A program made the translations under genes and the position numbers. DNA of 64,000 nt, from contig NZ_MCUW01000012.1 of assembly GCF_002873335.1 (NCBI RefSeq), forward strand, positions 248,001-312,000, read 5' to 3'. This DNA is from Vibrio sp. 10N.286.49.B1 (GTDB lineage: Bacteria; Pseudomonadota; Gammaproteobacteria; Enterobacterales; Vibrionaceae). The notes beneath the pieces were generated by a model that did no database searches, had not been told where the DNA came from, and saw nothing but the letters and a program-made list of their open reading frames with translations. Each line of letters starts with the position of its first letter. Position 1 is the stretch's first letter. Positions 8,683 to 16,933 of the stretch are shown one piece after another.

Positions 8683-9875
8683 AGATAAGCATGAGGTCCA
8701 AAGACTTCGTAGTGGATGTTATCACGCGCTACGCCAAGTGCTTCCAGCTGTTTAACGACGCTTTCCATGAACACCACTGGCCCACAAATATAGAAATCGC
8801 CATCATCAAGAGGCAGTTGCTCTGCAATGTTGTTGAGATCCATCAGCCCTTCATGGTCGCTGGTATTGTTAAGCGCAAGTGTTGGCTTGTTGTACCATAT
8901 CTGGCTAGCCCAACCATTGCCTGCCACCAACGTATCCGTCTCGTCTAAGAATGAATGTTGCGCGTGATTTTCACAGGCGTGTAGATAGGTTACGTGCTCT
9001 TTTTTTCCTGCTTTAGAGAGCTGCTGCAGTATAGCTTGCATTGGTGTGCACCCTACACCAGCAGAGATCAACACAACAGGTTTTTGCTTTTCTACATAAA
9101 AGAAATCGCCTGCCGGTGGCATAAGGTTCACTTTGTCACCAATGCTCACTTCATCGTGTAAATAATGCGAAACTAAACCAAGTTGAGAGGCGCTGCCTTC
9201 TTTTTTCACTGAAATACGATAATTTTCACCGTTTGGTGCTTGTGATAATGAGTACTGACGAATCTCTAGATTCTCGCCTTTAGACGGTGTCACCTCGATA
9301 CCTAAGTATTGACCAGCGTTGTATCCGATAACCGGCTGACCGTCTTCTGGCGTTAACACGAAGCTCGTTACGATGTCTGATTGCTTCACTTTATCAGACA
9401 CAATAAACGAACGTGCGCCAGCCCAACCACCTACGGCTGCTTCGCTTGCAGAGTACAGTGCCGATTCGCGGTCGATAAATATCTGTGCTAAGAATAGATA
9501 AGCGGCCGTCCACGCTTCTTCCACATCTGGAGTAAACGCATCGGGTGCCAATTCTCTCAGTGTTTCGATCAGGTGTAGACCAACAATTTGATAGTGTTCT
9601 GCTTTAATATTAAAACTAGTGTGTTTATGAGCGATACGCTCCACCGCGGAACTTAAAGCCGCTAAGTTTTCAATGTTTTTCGCATACGCGGCAATGGCTT
9701 CAAACAAGGCGACACTTTGACGGCCTGTTTGTTGGTGAGTCATATTGAAAATATCTTTGAGTTCAGGGTTGTGAGAAAACATTCTTTGGTAAAAATGTTG
9801 TGTAAGCGCGGGACCCGCAGATTCTAGTAGTGGAATAGTGCTTTTAACGATGTCAATGTGTTGGTTGGTTAGCAT
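8679..9875 (-). CDS. hmp: flavohemoglobin, nitric oxide dioxygenase
   Basis: 398 residues, the full Hmp length. Residues 1-138 are the globin domain, with the proximal-histidine segment ERIAHKH. About 150-260 is the FAD-binding domain (RQYSLSQ). The rest is the NAD(P)H reductase domain (ISAGVGCTPM, FYICGPVVFM). The enzyme converts nitric oxide and oxygen to nitrate in the cytoplasm. The start ATG follows AAGGGAG. It is transcribed away from norR across a shared 350-bp region with NorR-like sites, so nitric-oxide control through NorR is likely. Confidence 0.96.
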   Translation of the reverse strand: MLTNQHIDIVKSTIPLLESAGPALTQHFYQRMFSHNPELKDIFNMTHQQTGRQSVALFEAIAAYAKNIENLAALSSAVERIAHKHTSFNIKAEHYQIVGLHLIETLRELAPDAFTPDVEEAWTAAYLFLAQIFIDRESALYSASEAAVGGWAGARSFIVSDKVKQSDIVTSFVLTPEDGQPVIGYNAGQYLGIEVTPSKGENLEIRQYSLSQAPNGENYRISVKKEGSASQLGLVSHYLHDEVSIGDKVNLMPPAGDFFYVEKQKPVVLISAGVGCTPMQAILQQLSKAGKKEHVTYLHACENHAQHSFLDETDTLVAGNGWASQIWYNKPTLALNNTSDHEGLMDLNNIAEQLPLDDGDFYICGPVVFMESVVKQLEALGVARDNIHYEVFGPHAYL

Positions 9876-10007
9876 ATGAGCTCCCTTAAAGGCGATAATG
9901 GCTTACTTAAAATGATGAACTTACTTTACATATTGAGTTTTTGACTGTGTCCTCTGAGTGAATCAAAATAGACAATTCAGGCACCAGTACTGTTTATAAT
10001 TATGTGT

Positions 10008-10018
10008 GTCACTGTCAC
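10008..10018. promoter_or_regulatory. possible NorR site upstream of hmp
   Basis: GTCACTGTCAC fits the NorR core GT-N7-AC. It lies about 133 bases upstream of the hmp start. On its own this short pattern could occur by chance. Confidence 0.35.
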
Positions 10019-10150
10019 CGAACGATGACGGTTATGAGTTGAGAATCATACGTATTTGTCTTTCGGATATTATAGGTAAAGCACAGACCATGCCAATTCG
10101 TCAATTGCTTGCTATATCATGATTCTTAACGCTATTTACTTATTTATTAT

Positions 10151-10161
10151 GTCTAAATGAC
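10151..10161. promoter_or_regulatory. putative NorR site 1 at the norR promoter
   Basis: GTCTAAATGAC matches GT-N7-AC and is extended to GTC-N5-GAC. It lies just upstream of the norR -35 box. It differs by only one base from the reverse complement of the next site, which argues for real paired operators. Confidence 0.55.
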
Positions 10162-10164
10162 TAC

Positions 10165-10193
10165 TTCCAAATAAGTCAATTAGACTCTATAAT
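10165..10193 (+). promoter_or_regulatory. putative norR promoter
   Basis: TTCCAA, 17 bases, then a perfect TATAAT. A transcript would begin near 10200, after the ATG at 10192 but before the ATG at 10225, which is why the second start is preferred for norR. The site at 10175-10185 lies inside this promoter, suggesting autorepression. Confidence 0.55.
10175..10185. promoter_or_regulatory. putative NorR site 2 inside the norR promoter
   Basis: GTCAATTAGAC fits GT-N7-AC and GTC-N5-GAC. It sits between the -35 and -10 boxes, so binding should block norR transcription while possibly activating hmp from a distance. Confidence 0.55.
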
Positions 10194-10224
10194 GCGATTT
10201 GTACTCTCTTTAGGCGAACGCCCC

Positions 10225-11808
10225 ATGCAAGATTTTTCTCCTTCCAATCTCGTTGAACTAACGATAGGGCTTGCGAGCAGCAGCAATGATCAACAGCGTT
10301 TTGATACTTTGCTTAATACCATACGCAAAACTGTCCACTGTGATTCTGTAGCGTTACTCTCACAGCAAGGCAACACATTAGTCCCTTTAGCAATGCAAGG
10401 GTTGGCACGCGACACCATGGGCCGACGCTTTGTTATCGCCGAGCACCCACGTTTTTCTCAAATTTGCTCGTCACTCTCTCCAGTCATATTCGACGCGGAC
10501 AGTGACTTGCCCGACCCATTTGATGGGCTTCTTATGGATCATCACGGCGATCTTCCAATGCACTCTTGTATGGGGCTGCCATTAATATTTGGCGACAAAA
10601 TGCTAGGCGTCTTAACATTGGATAGTTTATCTACCAAAGCTTTTAACGATATTCCACAACGAAGCCTCGAGGTATTATCCGCGATCGCTGCTTCCACATT
10701 AAAAATGGCCATGACATTCTCACAGCTAGAATACCAAGCCAAGCAGTCCAAGCAGTTACTCGAAGAGCTAAACGTTGAGTCATGGGAGCGTGATGGTGGG
10801 GAGATGATTGGTAATAGCGCACCAATGCAAGCGATGAAATCCGATATCGAGATTGTCGCGCCTTCCGATTTTAATATATTGATCCACGGCGAAACGGGCG
10901 TAGGAAAAGAGCTCGTTGCTCGTACCCTGCATCATCAATCCACCCGCAGGCAGAACCCATTAGTGTATGTGAACTGCGCTGCCATTCCAGAAAGCCTCAT
11001 TGAAAGTGAGTTATTTGGTCATATTAAAGGGGCTTTTACGGGTGCTGATCGTGATCGTATGGGCAAATTTGCTTTAGCCGACGGCGGTACATTGTTTCTA
11101 GATGAAATCGGCGAGTTGCCTTTAGCCGCGCAAAGTAAATTATTACGAGCATTGCAAAACAATGAAATCCAACCCGTTGGGCGCGATGAAATACAAAAAA
11201 TCAATGTACGCGTGTTAGCCGCCACCAATCGAGAATTAAAAGAAGAAGTGGAGCAAGGCAAGTTTAGGGCCGATCTATATCATCGATTAACCGTTTACCC
11301 CATTTTCGTTCCCCCATTACGTGAACGAAATGGTGATATTGAATTATTGACGGGTTTCTTCCTTGAACAGGCACGTCGAAAACTTGGGATTGCTCAGTTG
11401 AAGCTGAGCCCAAACGTGAGTGCTTACCTAAATCGTTACAACTGGCCGGGCAATGTACGCGAGCTCGAGCATGTGATTAATAGGGCAACTCTAAAAGCAA
11501 AAGCACGCATGTTTGACAAAAAAGTGATTGCGGTGAGCATCGAAGACTGCGGACAATTTGATGATGAGCCCGCACCAAGGACAATCGCATCCGCGTCAAC
11601 AGCCCCTTTAAATATTGAGCTCAATCGCGGACTTAGGGAAGTCACTGAAGAATTTCAACGCAGTATTATCTCCGATGCGTTAATTCAAGCCGATTACAAC
11701 TGGGCTCAAGCAAGCCGAGTACTAAAAACTGATCGTGCGAACCTCATTCGACTCGCGAAACGCTTAGGTATTACCGTATCGAAAAATCCACAAATCAACC
11801 GAGATTAA
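10225..11808 (+). CDS. norR: NorR, nitric-oxide-responsive sigma-54 activator
   Basis: 527 residues from the chosen start. Domains in order: an N-terminal GAF domain (the iron nitric-oxide sensor), an AAA+ domain and a C-terminal Fis-type helix-turn-helix (WAQASRVLKTDRANLIRLAK). The AAA+ domain has Walker A GETGVGKE, the sigma-54 contact loop GAFTGA, Walker B LFLDEIGE and the R-finger region. It activates sigma-54 promoters of nitric-oxide detoxification genes, here most likely hmp. An ATG at 10192 would add 11 residues but overlaps the TATAAT box. The hmp-norR arrangement matches what is remembered for Vibrio cholerae. Confidence 0.93.
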   Translation: MQDFSPSNLVELTIGLASSSNDQQRFDTLLNTIRKTVHCDSVALLSQQGNTLVPLAMQGLARDTMGRRFVIAEHPRFSQICSSLSPVIFDADSDLPDPFDGLLMDHHGDLPMHSCMGLPLIFGDKMLGVLTLDSLSTKAFNDIPQRSLEVLSAIAASTLKMAMTFSQLEYQAKQSKQLLEELNVESWERDGGEMIGNSAPMQAMKSDIEIVAPSDFNILIHGETGVGKELVARTLHHQSTRRQNPLVYVNCAAIPESLIESELFGHIKGAFTGADRDRMGKFALADGGTLFLDEIGELPLAAQSKLLRALQNNEIQPVGRDEIQKINVRVLAATNRELKEEVEQGKFRADLYHRLTVYPIFVPPLRERNGDIELLTGFFLEQARRKLGIAQLKLSPNVSAYLNRYNWPGNVRELEHVINRATLKAKARMFDKKVIAVSIEDCGQFDDEPAPRTIASASTAPLNIELNRGLREVTEEFQRSIISDALIQADYNWAQASRVLKTDRANLIRLAKRLGITVSKNPQINRD

Positions 11809-11898
11809 CGTGTTGTAAGCGCGGTAAAGAGATGTCTGAGGCGTAAATAAAATGTTAACATCCAGGTCACAATAAAAAATTGCTCAAATAAGGTCGTT

Positions 11899-12258
11899 AT
11901 GAAGTTCATTCGTATAATTCTTGGAAAAATCATTCTCGTACTTAATTTCGTATTTAGCCCACGTGGTGTAAAACGCACAGCCGAAGCACAAAATCAGGCC
12001 AACGAGAAAGCCAAAACGCTTTCATTGTACCAATTTGAGGCTTGCCCTTTTTGCGTGAAAGTGCGCCGTGAGATGAAGCGCCAGTCTGTCAATATTACTC
12101 TGAAAGATGCGAAAAATGACGATGTCGCGCGTGAACAACTTTTAGAAGGTGGCGGTCGAGTAAAAGTACCTTGTCTAAAAATTGAAAAAAATGGCCAAGT
12201 GGAATGGATGTACGAATCAGGAGATATCGTCAACTACCTGCAAAAAGAATTCGCATAG
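11899..12258 (+). CDS. membrane-anchored glutaredoxin-like protein
   Basis: 119 residues. Residues 4-20 form a hydrophobic segment (RIILGKIILVLNFVF) without a cleavage site, so the protein is probably tethered to the inner membrane. The rest is a glutaredoxin fold, with the redox motif C49-P-F-C52 in FEACPFCVKV, the cis-Pro strand RVKVPCLKI and the GSH-binding ESGDIVNYL end. It should reduce disulfides or glutathione adducts. The orientation of the active site is not certain, but the positive charges after the segment (RGVKR) favour the cytoplasm. It lies 90 bases after norR. Confidence 0.85.
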   Translation: MKFIRIILGKIILVLNFVFSPRGVKRTAEAQNQANEKAKTLSLYQFEACPFCVKVRREMKRQSVNITLKDAKNDDVAREQLLEGGGRVKVPCLKIEKNGQVEWMYESGDIVNYLQKEFA

Positions 12259-12460
12259 CTGTAAAGTTATAACGTTATAAAGTTATGCGCTTGGCGTGAG
12301 TACAAACACCGTGTAAATCACAACACTGAGTTTGTACTCATCTCTCCCTTATCTCATTTGCTCTATCCACTCGCGTCAGTACTCGCTTATAGTGAGTACT
12401 CCGCAATAATCATCACTCCGTTGCAGTCATCATTCCGCTATAGTCATCAACGATAACTTA

Positions 12461-13204
12461 TTAACTCGTCATTTCATCGATAGGATCGGCCTGACGCTTC
12501 TGGCTACCTAACACAAAGAATGCGTCGATCCAGTGCAACACGAGGACAGAGTCTTGCGGCTTATCTATTTGCTTAAAAGCATCTTTATAATGTTGAGGTG
12601 TGATTAAGTGCTTTCTATTCTCTAGGAGCTCAGTCGTAAACTCACCGCTGAATTCGGGGTGCCCTTGAACGGTCAATACATGGTTATCTTTTACCAGCAT
12701 AAAGTTGGGGCAAAACGCATTGCTAGCAACCACTTTCATTCCTTTAGGGACAATGGTCACTTGATCTTGATGACTCACTAGAAGACGAATGGAATCCATA
12801 GAAAGGTTCATCCATTTCTTTTGAGCCGTCACATGCACATCATAACTGCCTATGCCCCACCCTTTGGGCGATTTCTCTACGGTACCGCCTAATGCACGAG
12901 CAATCACTTGATGCCCGAAACAAATACCCACTAAAGGTTTTCGTCTCGCCTCACAAGCACGAATCCAATCCATTAGATCGAGAATCCAAGGAAGATCATC
13001 GTAAGCATTGTGGACGCTCCCCGTCACAATAAAACCGTGAAATTCGTCGATACATGGCCGCTCGCCTTGCCGCACGTCAAAGTTCACGAACTCGCAGGCA
13101 CTGTTGACTTCTGATAATGACCGTTTGATCATGTCGGCATACTGTCCATACACCTCAGACAGTGGCAAATTTACTTGTCCGCACGTTAAAATCCCTATCT
13201 TCAT
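12461..13204 (-). CDS. class I glutamine amidotransferase-like protein
   Basis: 247 residues. One type 1 amidotransferase domain with a complete triad: nucleophile C95 in VGICFGHQ, then H182 and E184 in VQGHPEFS. The wider sequence resembles GuaA-like stand-alone proteins (GFIVTGSVHNAYDDLPWI, GGTVEKSPKGWGIG). Such proteins can act as gamma-glutamyl hydrolases, but no substrate can be assigned here. Cytoplasmic, single gene, ATG start. Confidence 0.88.
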   Translation of the reverse strand: MKIGILTCGQVNLPLSEVYGQYADMIKRSLSEVNSACEFVNFDVRQGERPCIDEFHGFIVTGSVHNAYDDLPWILDLMDWIRACEARRKPLVGICFGHQVIARALGGTVEKSPKGWGIGSYDVHVTAQKKWMNLSMDSIRLLVSHQDQVTIVPKGMKVVASNAFCPNFMLVKDNHVLTVQGHPEFSGEFTTELLENRKHLITPQHYKDAFKQIDKPQDSVLVLHWIDAFFVLGSQKRQADPIDEMTS

Positions 13205-13532
13205 CAGCCACCCATTCTTGTTTGATTACTCGTTGTTTGATTACGCACGATGAATCTTATGCTTGTACTTAGACGGTCGGTGCCGTTAACTGCTGATATC
13301 AAAGCTCGCTTAGTAAATCCGGTTACTATTCAACATCTTTACAAACAAATATTCATGCTTACTTTGATTATAGAACTGTTCTATACCAATGCCATTCAAC
13401 ACCCATCACATTGGTAAGATTTGTTCTTCAGCCGCTCTGTCCAAACAATTCTTTAAATAATGCGACTATTTTGTGACTCTTGCCGAGTTCTTGTTAGAAT
13501 GCGCGCAGCTATTATTAGAGTAGAACCCAAAC
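13205..13532. other. intergenic region before roxA
   Basis: 328 bases between two divergent genes. It is AT-rich and must contain both promoters, but no box is clear enough to call. No gene or strong hairpin is seen. Confidence 0.5.
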
Positions 13533-14660
13533 ATGTATCAATTAACTTTCTCGCTTCAAGAATTTCTTGCCACATACTGGCAAAAAAAACCAACCATCAT
13601 TAAAGGTGGTTTTGCCAACTTTCAGGATCCAATTTCTCCAGAAGAGCTGGCTGGACTGACCATGGAAGAGGAGGTCGACTCTCGATTTGTCTCTAATCTC
13701 AATGATGAATGGCAAGCGGAACATGGTCCATTTGACGATGAGAAGTTTGCTTCACTCGGTGAAAGTAATTGGTCATTCATTGTTCAAGCTGCCAACCATT
13801 GGCATGATGACGCCGCGCAACTGGTTAAGCCGTTCAAAGGCATGCCGCAATGGTTGTTCGATGATTTAATGATCAGTTATTCCGTGAAAGACGGCGGAGT
13901 GGGTCCTCATATTGATCAATATGATGTCTTTATTATTCAAGGTATGGGCAAACGTCACTGGCGTGTCGGTGCAAAAGATGTCGGTCAATATAAAGAAACT
14001 TGTCGCCACGAGGCACTGCGTCAGATTGAATCATTTGATGCTGAGATTGACCAAGTATTAGAGCCAGGCGACATTCTCTACATCCCACCCGGTTTCCCAC
14101 ACGATGGCTACGCACTTGAACCATCAATGAGTTACTCGGTTGGCTTCCGCTCTCCAAAAGAACAAGAACTCGTGAGTAACTTTGCCGATTATGTTTTGGC
14201 ACACGATTATGGAGACGTACATCTGCATAAGCCTGAACTCACCACTCAAGAAAACCACGGAGCAATCAGCGCATCAGATCTCGAATCACTGACGCAAATG
14301 TTGAAATCAAAACTTGATGATCCGCTCATCGTAAAAGATTTCATGGCTGCCATGCTCAGCCAATCCCGTCATCATTTAAACATCATTGCGCCTGACCCTA
14401 AATGGACGCAAGAAGAGATGGCTCAGCACTTAGCTAGTGGCAGTGAATTGTTTAAAGTGTCGGGTTTACGTGCCCTACACCATGAAGACGAACCTACGAT
14501 GCTTTACGTCAACGGCGAAACCCTAAAGGTTCCAGAAGACCTCGCGCCTTTAGTTAGCGCGCTTTGTCATAGCAGCGTAATTCAGCTTCCTAATCCTTCA
14601 ACCAGTGCCGTTTCGTTCCTTACTGAACTGGTGAACAAAGGGTATTGGTTCGCTGAATAG
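13533..14660 (+). CDS. roxA: RoxA-type ribosomal protein L16 arginine hydroxylase
   Basis: 375 residues. A JmjC/cupin 2-oxoglutarate oxygenase of the YcfD (RoxA) type. Iron ligands are visible: H126 and D128 in GPHIDQYDVF, and H190 in IPPGFPHDGYA. The 2-oxoglutarate-binding region is YSVGFRSP, and the C-terminal winged-helix dimer domain follows. In Escherichia coli the enzyme hydroxylates an arginine of ribosomal protein L16. Single gene ended by a strong terminator. Confidence 0.92.
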   Translation: MYQLTFSLQEFLATYWQKKPTIIKGGFANFQDPISPEELAGLTMEEEVDSRFVSNLNDEWQAEHGPFDDEKFASLGESNWSFIVQAANHWHDDAAQLVKPFKGMPQWLFDDLMISYSVKDGGVGPHIDQYDVFIIQGMGKRHWRVGAKDVGQYKETCRHEALRQIESFDAEIDQVLEPGDILYIPPGFPHDGYALEPSMSYSVGFRSPKEQELVSNFADYVLAHDYGDVHLHKPELTTQENHGAISASDLESLTQMLKSKLDDPLIVKDFMAAMLSQSRHHLNIIAPDPKWTQEEMAQHLASGSELFKVSGLRALHHEDEPTMLYVNGETLKVPEDLAPLVSALCHSSVIQLPNPSTSAVSFLTELVNKGYWFAE

Positions 14661-14705
14661 CTTATAAAACTATTGATTCAGAACAGCTCAGTCATGAGCA
14701 GAAAA

Positions 14706-14728
14706 AGAGCGCCTAGGCGCTCTTTTTA
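14706..14728 (+). terminator. intrinsic terminator after roxA
   Basis: AGAGCGCCTAGGCGCTCT hairpin flanked by A and T runs, so it could also stop transcripts arriving from the glucan locus on the other strand. Confidence 0.88.
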
Positions 14729-14784
14729 ATGGCTAATTTTTCGCTATTCGCTATTCGCTAATTATCGACATCTCACATTTTCAA

Positions 14785-16905
14785 TCAATAAAAATAGAGA
14801 TTATCGAGATAAACACTATCGCTAGTCGTTCCCCATAACGCCATACCTAATTGCGTCATTTTTGTTTTGTCATACTGGCTAACTGCGCCTAATGCATCAA
14901 ATGATAGTTCAACGGATATCCATTCCTCTGTGGTGATGTTTTCCATCATAAGCAACAGCGGACCACTTTCAGACAGTAACTGGAACTGAGCTTGCGTCAC
15001 GCCAGAAGTCGCATAAAAATCGAACCGCAGCCCTGTCATTTGCGATGCGTCAACTGGGCTGGCCGGTTCAACACCGTACTGAATACCTGTTGTTCCGCCC
15101 GCCACACCATCTGGCGTAATTTGGAATTTCGACGTTTGATTCCCCAAAATTGAGATCATTGAATGAACTGGCGGGTTCCACCACGCATCTGACCAATAAG
15201 TAACGTAGTGAGGGCTAGACAGTGAGTCACTAAATAGCGCAATGACATCTTCATTGGCAACCGTCGGTATAGGGGCTGCCATATTAGGCTGCGATGCCAA
15301 TGGAGTAAGCGAAAGCGTCAGGTCATTCACACTACCAATGACAGTGAGTACTTGTGTAATACCGTATCCATCCGCCAATGCTTTAATTTTTTGAGTACCT
15401 TGCGTTAACGTCAGAACTGCGATGCCGCTATCACTTGTTTTTACTGTATAGGGTTCATCAAAGTCACCACTAACGCCGACCAACACGTCAGCACTCGCTA
15501 AAGGAAGCCCTTGCTCATCCTTCACCAACACATTGATATCATATTGATTAGATGTGCCTGAAAAGTAAAAATTATCAACAAATATTGCTTTTGTTTCTGC
15601 TCCCCAAAGTTGAATGCCTGCCATCTGCAATTGTGCCGTGTTCAACGCTGCATTACCGTTAAGCGTCATATCTGAAAATGGAATCGCAAGCGACAACCAT
15701 TGTCCTGTCTGAGGATTATCCAATGCGTATGTTGCCGAACCATCCGTCGAAACTAATTGCAGCACCACCTTGCTAATACCTGATTCTATGTAGAGATCAA
15801 CATTCCACGTATCATGATGTGATACATCAACGCTGCCGTATTCAATACCAAATTGAATACCTGTCACGCCACCTTGGGAGCCTTCTCCTACAATTTCATA
15901 ACGTGCGTAATGGTCACCATTCATGCTTTCTTCAGAGTAAAATGGCGCATTCCACCAGTTCTCATTCCAGAGTGAGACAAATTTGTCTTCATTTAGGCTG
16001 TCGCTATAAATTGAAAAAACATCAGCATCAGAAACAGTCGGGGTTGGCGCAGAAACCGATGGTTCACTCTTTTGTACGGTTTTATTTATCAACGAAATAT
16101 CACTGATTAACACTGATGCCTCTACCTCACTAGGGAAGGTTAAAGCAAACCAACGAAGTTGAGTCGTAGCAGGTATCGCCACTTCAAACTGCTTCCAACC
16201 ATCCGCCAATGCCGTGCCAGAACTGGTAAGTAGAGTAATACTAAAATTAGGAATATTGAAGCCTTGAACATGGACTTCAACCTTCTCAAATCCATTGGAT
16301 TTTAAGTTAAAACGTGCGTAATTATACATCGAGGCATCAATGCTATTTGCTTGCTCATTGCCCCAAGCAATACCCGCGCCTTTGCCCCAATTAGTCCCAC
16401 TACTTAATTCAAGTACTTTACTAAAGTTTTCATCAACGACTTGGTTCGAAATTGTCGCCCCCGAACCCCAATCATCCCCCCAAAACTCCATATAATAGGA
16501 GTCATCGTGCTCTGAGTGGAACACATACATTTCTTCTGGTACAGGCTCATCAACATCTTGTTCTAGAGCTATTGAAACCGTCTGGTCACTTTCTCCAAGT
16601 TCGACTGATTTTTGTTCAGAGACATACCCCGACTTTGTCGCTAATACGATGTAAGTACCTGGCTCCAAATCATAATAAGCAGAGCCTTGAGCGTTAGTCG
16701 TCCTTGATTCACCTGAAATCATCAATGACACACCGTTGATCGGCACCTGACTGTTAGCGTCGGTTAATTGTAAGGTTAATCGCTGTGTTGTTTCTTCTTG
16801 CGGTGGTGTTGTTCCACTTGGGCCGCTCTCCGTTCCGTCACCTCCACCGCCACAACCGAACAATATTGTGCATAACAGCATCGCGCCTAATTTTTTCCAC
16901 ATCAT
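14785..16905 (-). CDS. multi-domain glycan-binding lipoprotein (no catalytic domain)
   Basis: 706 residues. Lipobox LFGC with the lipidated cysteine at residue 18 and a Gly-rich linker. Then come a carboxypeptidase-regulatory/CnaB-like domain (about 43-112), a beta-sandwich CBM-like domain (126-275), a second of the ExoP galactose-binding type (294-448), another CnaB-like domain (455-533) and a third CBM-like domain (552-706). The second and third CBM-like domains are clear duplicates (SDSL-x-WWN-P, GIQ-GxE, WG, VDNxYF). No glycosidase motif occurs. It is last in the GH17-GH16 gene series (28 bp after GH16), so a surface laminarin-capturing role is inferred. Confidence 0.78.
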   Translation of the reverse strand: MMWKKLGAMLLCTILFGCGGGGDGTESGPSGTTPPQEETTQRLTLQLTDANSQVPINGVSLMISGESRTTNAQGSAYYDLEPGTYIVLATKSGYVSEQKSVELGESDQTVSIALEQDVDEPVPEEMYVFHSEHDDSYYMEFWGDDWGSGATISNQVVDENFSKVLELSSGTNWGKGAGIAWGNEQANSIDASMYNYARFNLKSNGFEKVEVHVQGFNIPNFSITLLTSSGTALADGWKQFEVAIPATTQLRWFALTFPSEVEASVLISDISLINKTVQKSEPSVSAPTPTVSDADVFSIYSDSLNEDKFVSLWNENWWNAPFYSEESMNGDHYARYEIVGEGSQGGVTGIQFGIEYGSVDVSHHDTWNVDLYIESGISKVVLQLVSTDGSATYALDNPQTGQWLSLAIPFSDMTLNGNAALNTAQLQMAGIQLWGAETKAIFVDNFYFSGTSNQYDINVLVKDEQGLPLASADVLVGVSGDFDEPYTVKTSDSGIAVLTLTQGTQKIKALADGYGITQVLTVIGSVNDLTLSLTPLASQPNMAAPIPTVANEDVIALFSDSLSSPHYVTYWSDAWWNPPVHSMISILGNQTSKFQITPDGVAGGTTGIQYGVEPASPVDASQMTGLRFDFYATSGVTQAQFQLLSESGPLLLMMENITTEEWISVELSFDALGAVSQYDKTKMTQLGMALWGTTSDSVYLDNLYFY

Positions 16906-16933
16906 ACTCGAGTTCCTTCTAATTACATTTAAA

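Larger units (their letters stand above)
9876..10224. other. hmp-norR divergent control region
   Basis: 349 bases between two divergent genes. It contains three GT-N7-AC motifs (10008, 10151, 10175) and a norR promoter. A weak sigma-54-like element reading towards hmp lies at 9972-9990 (TGGTGC, then TTGTC on the minus strand), but it lacks the conserved GC of the -12 box. Confidence 0.6.

Noticed and set aside
9972-9990. sigma-54 promoter for hmp
   Set aside because: The -24 GG is present but the -12 GC is changed to GT, so the match is below what I would call.
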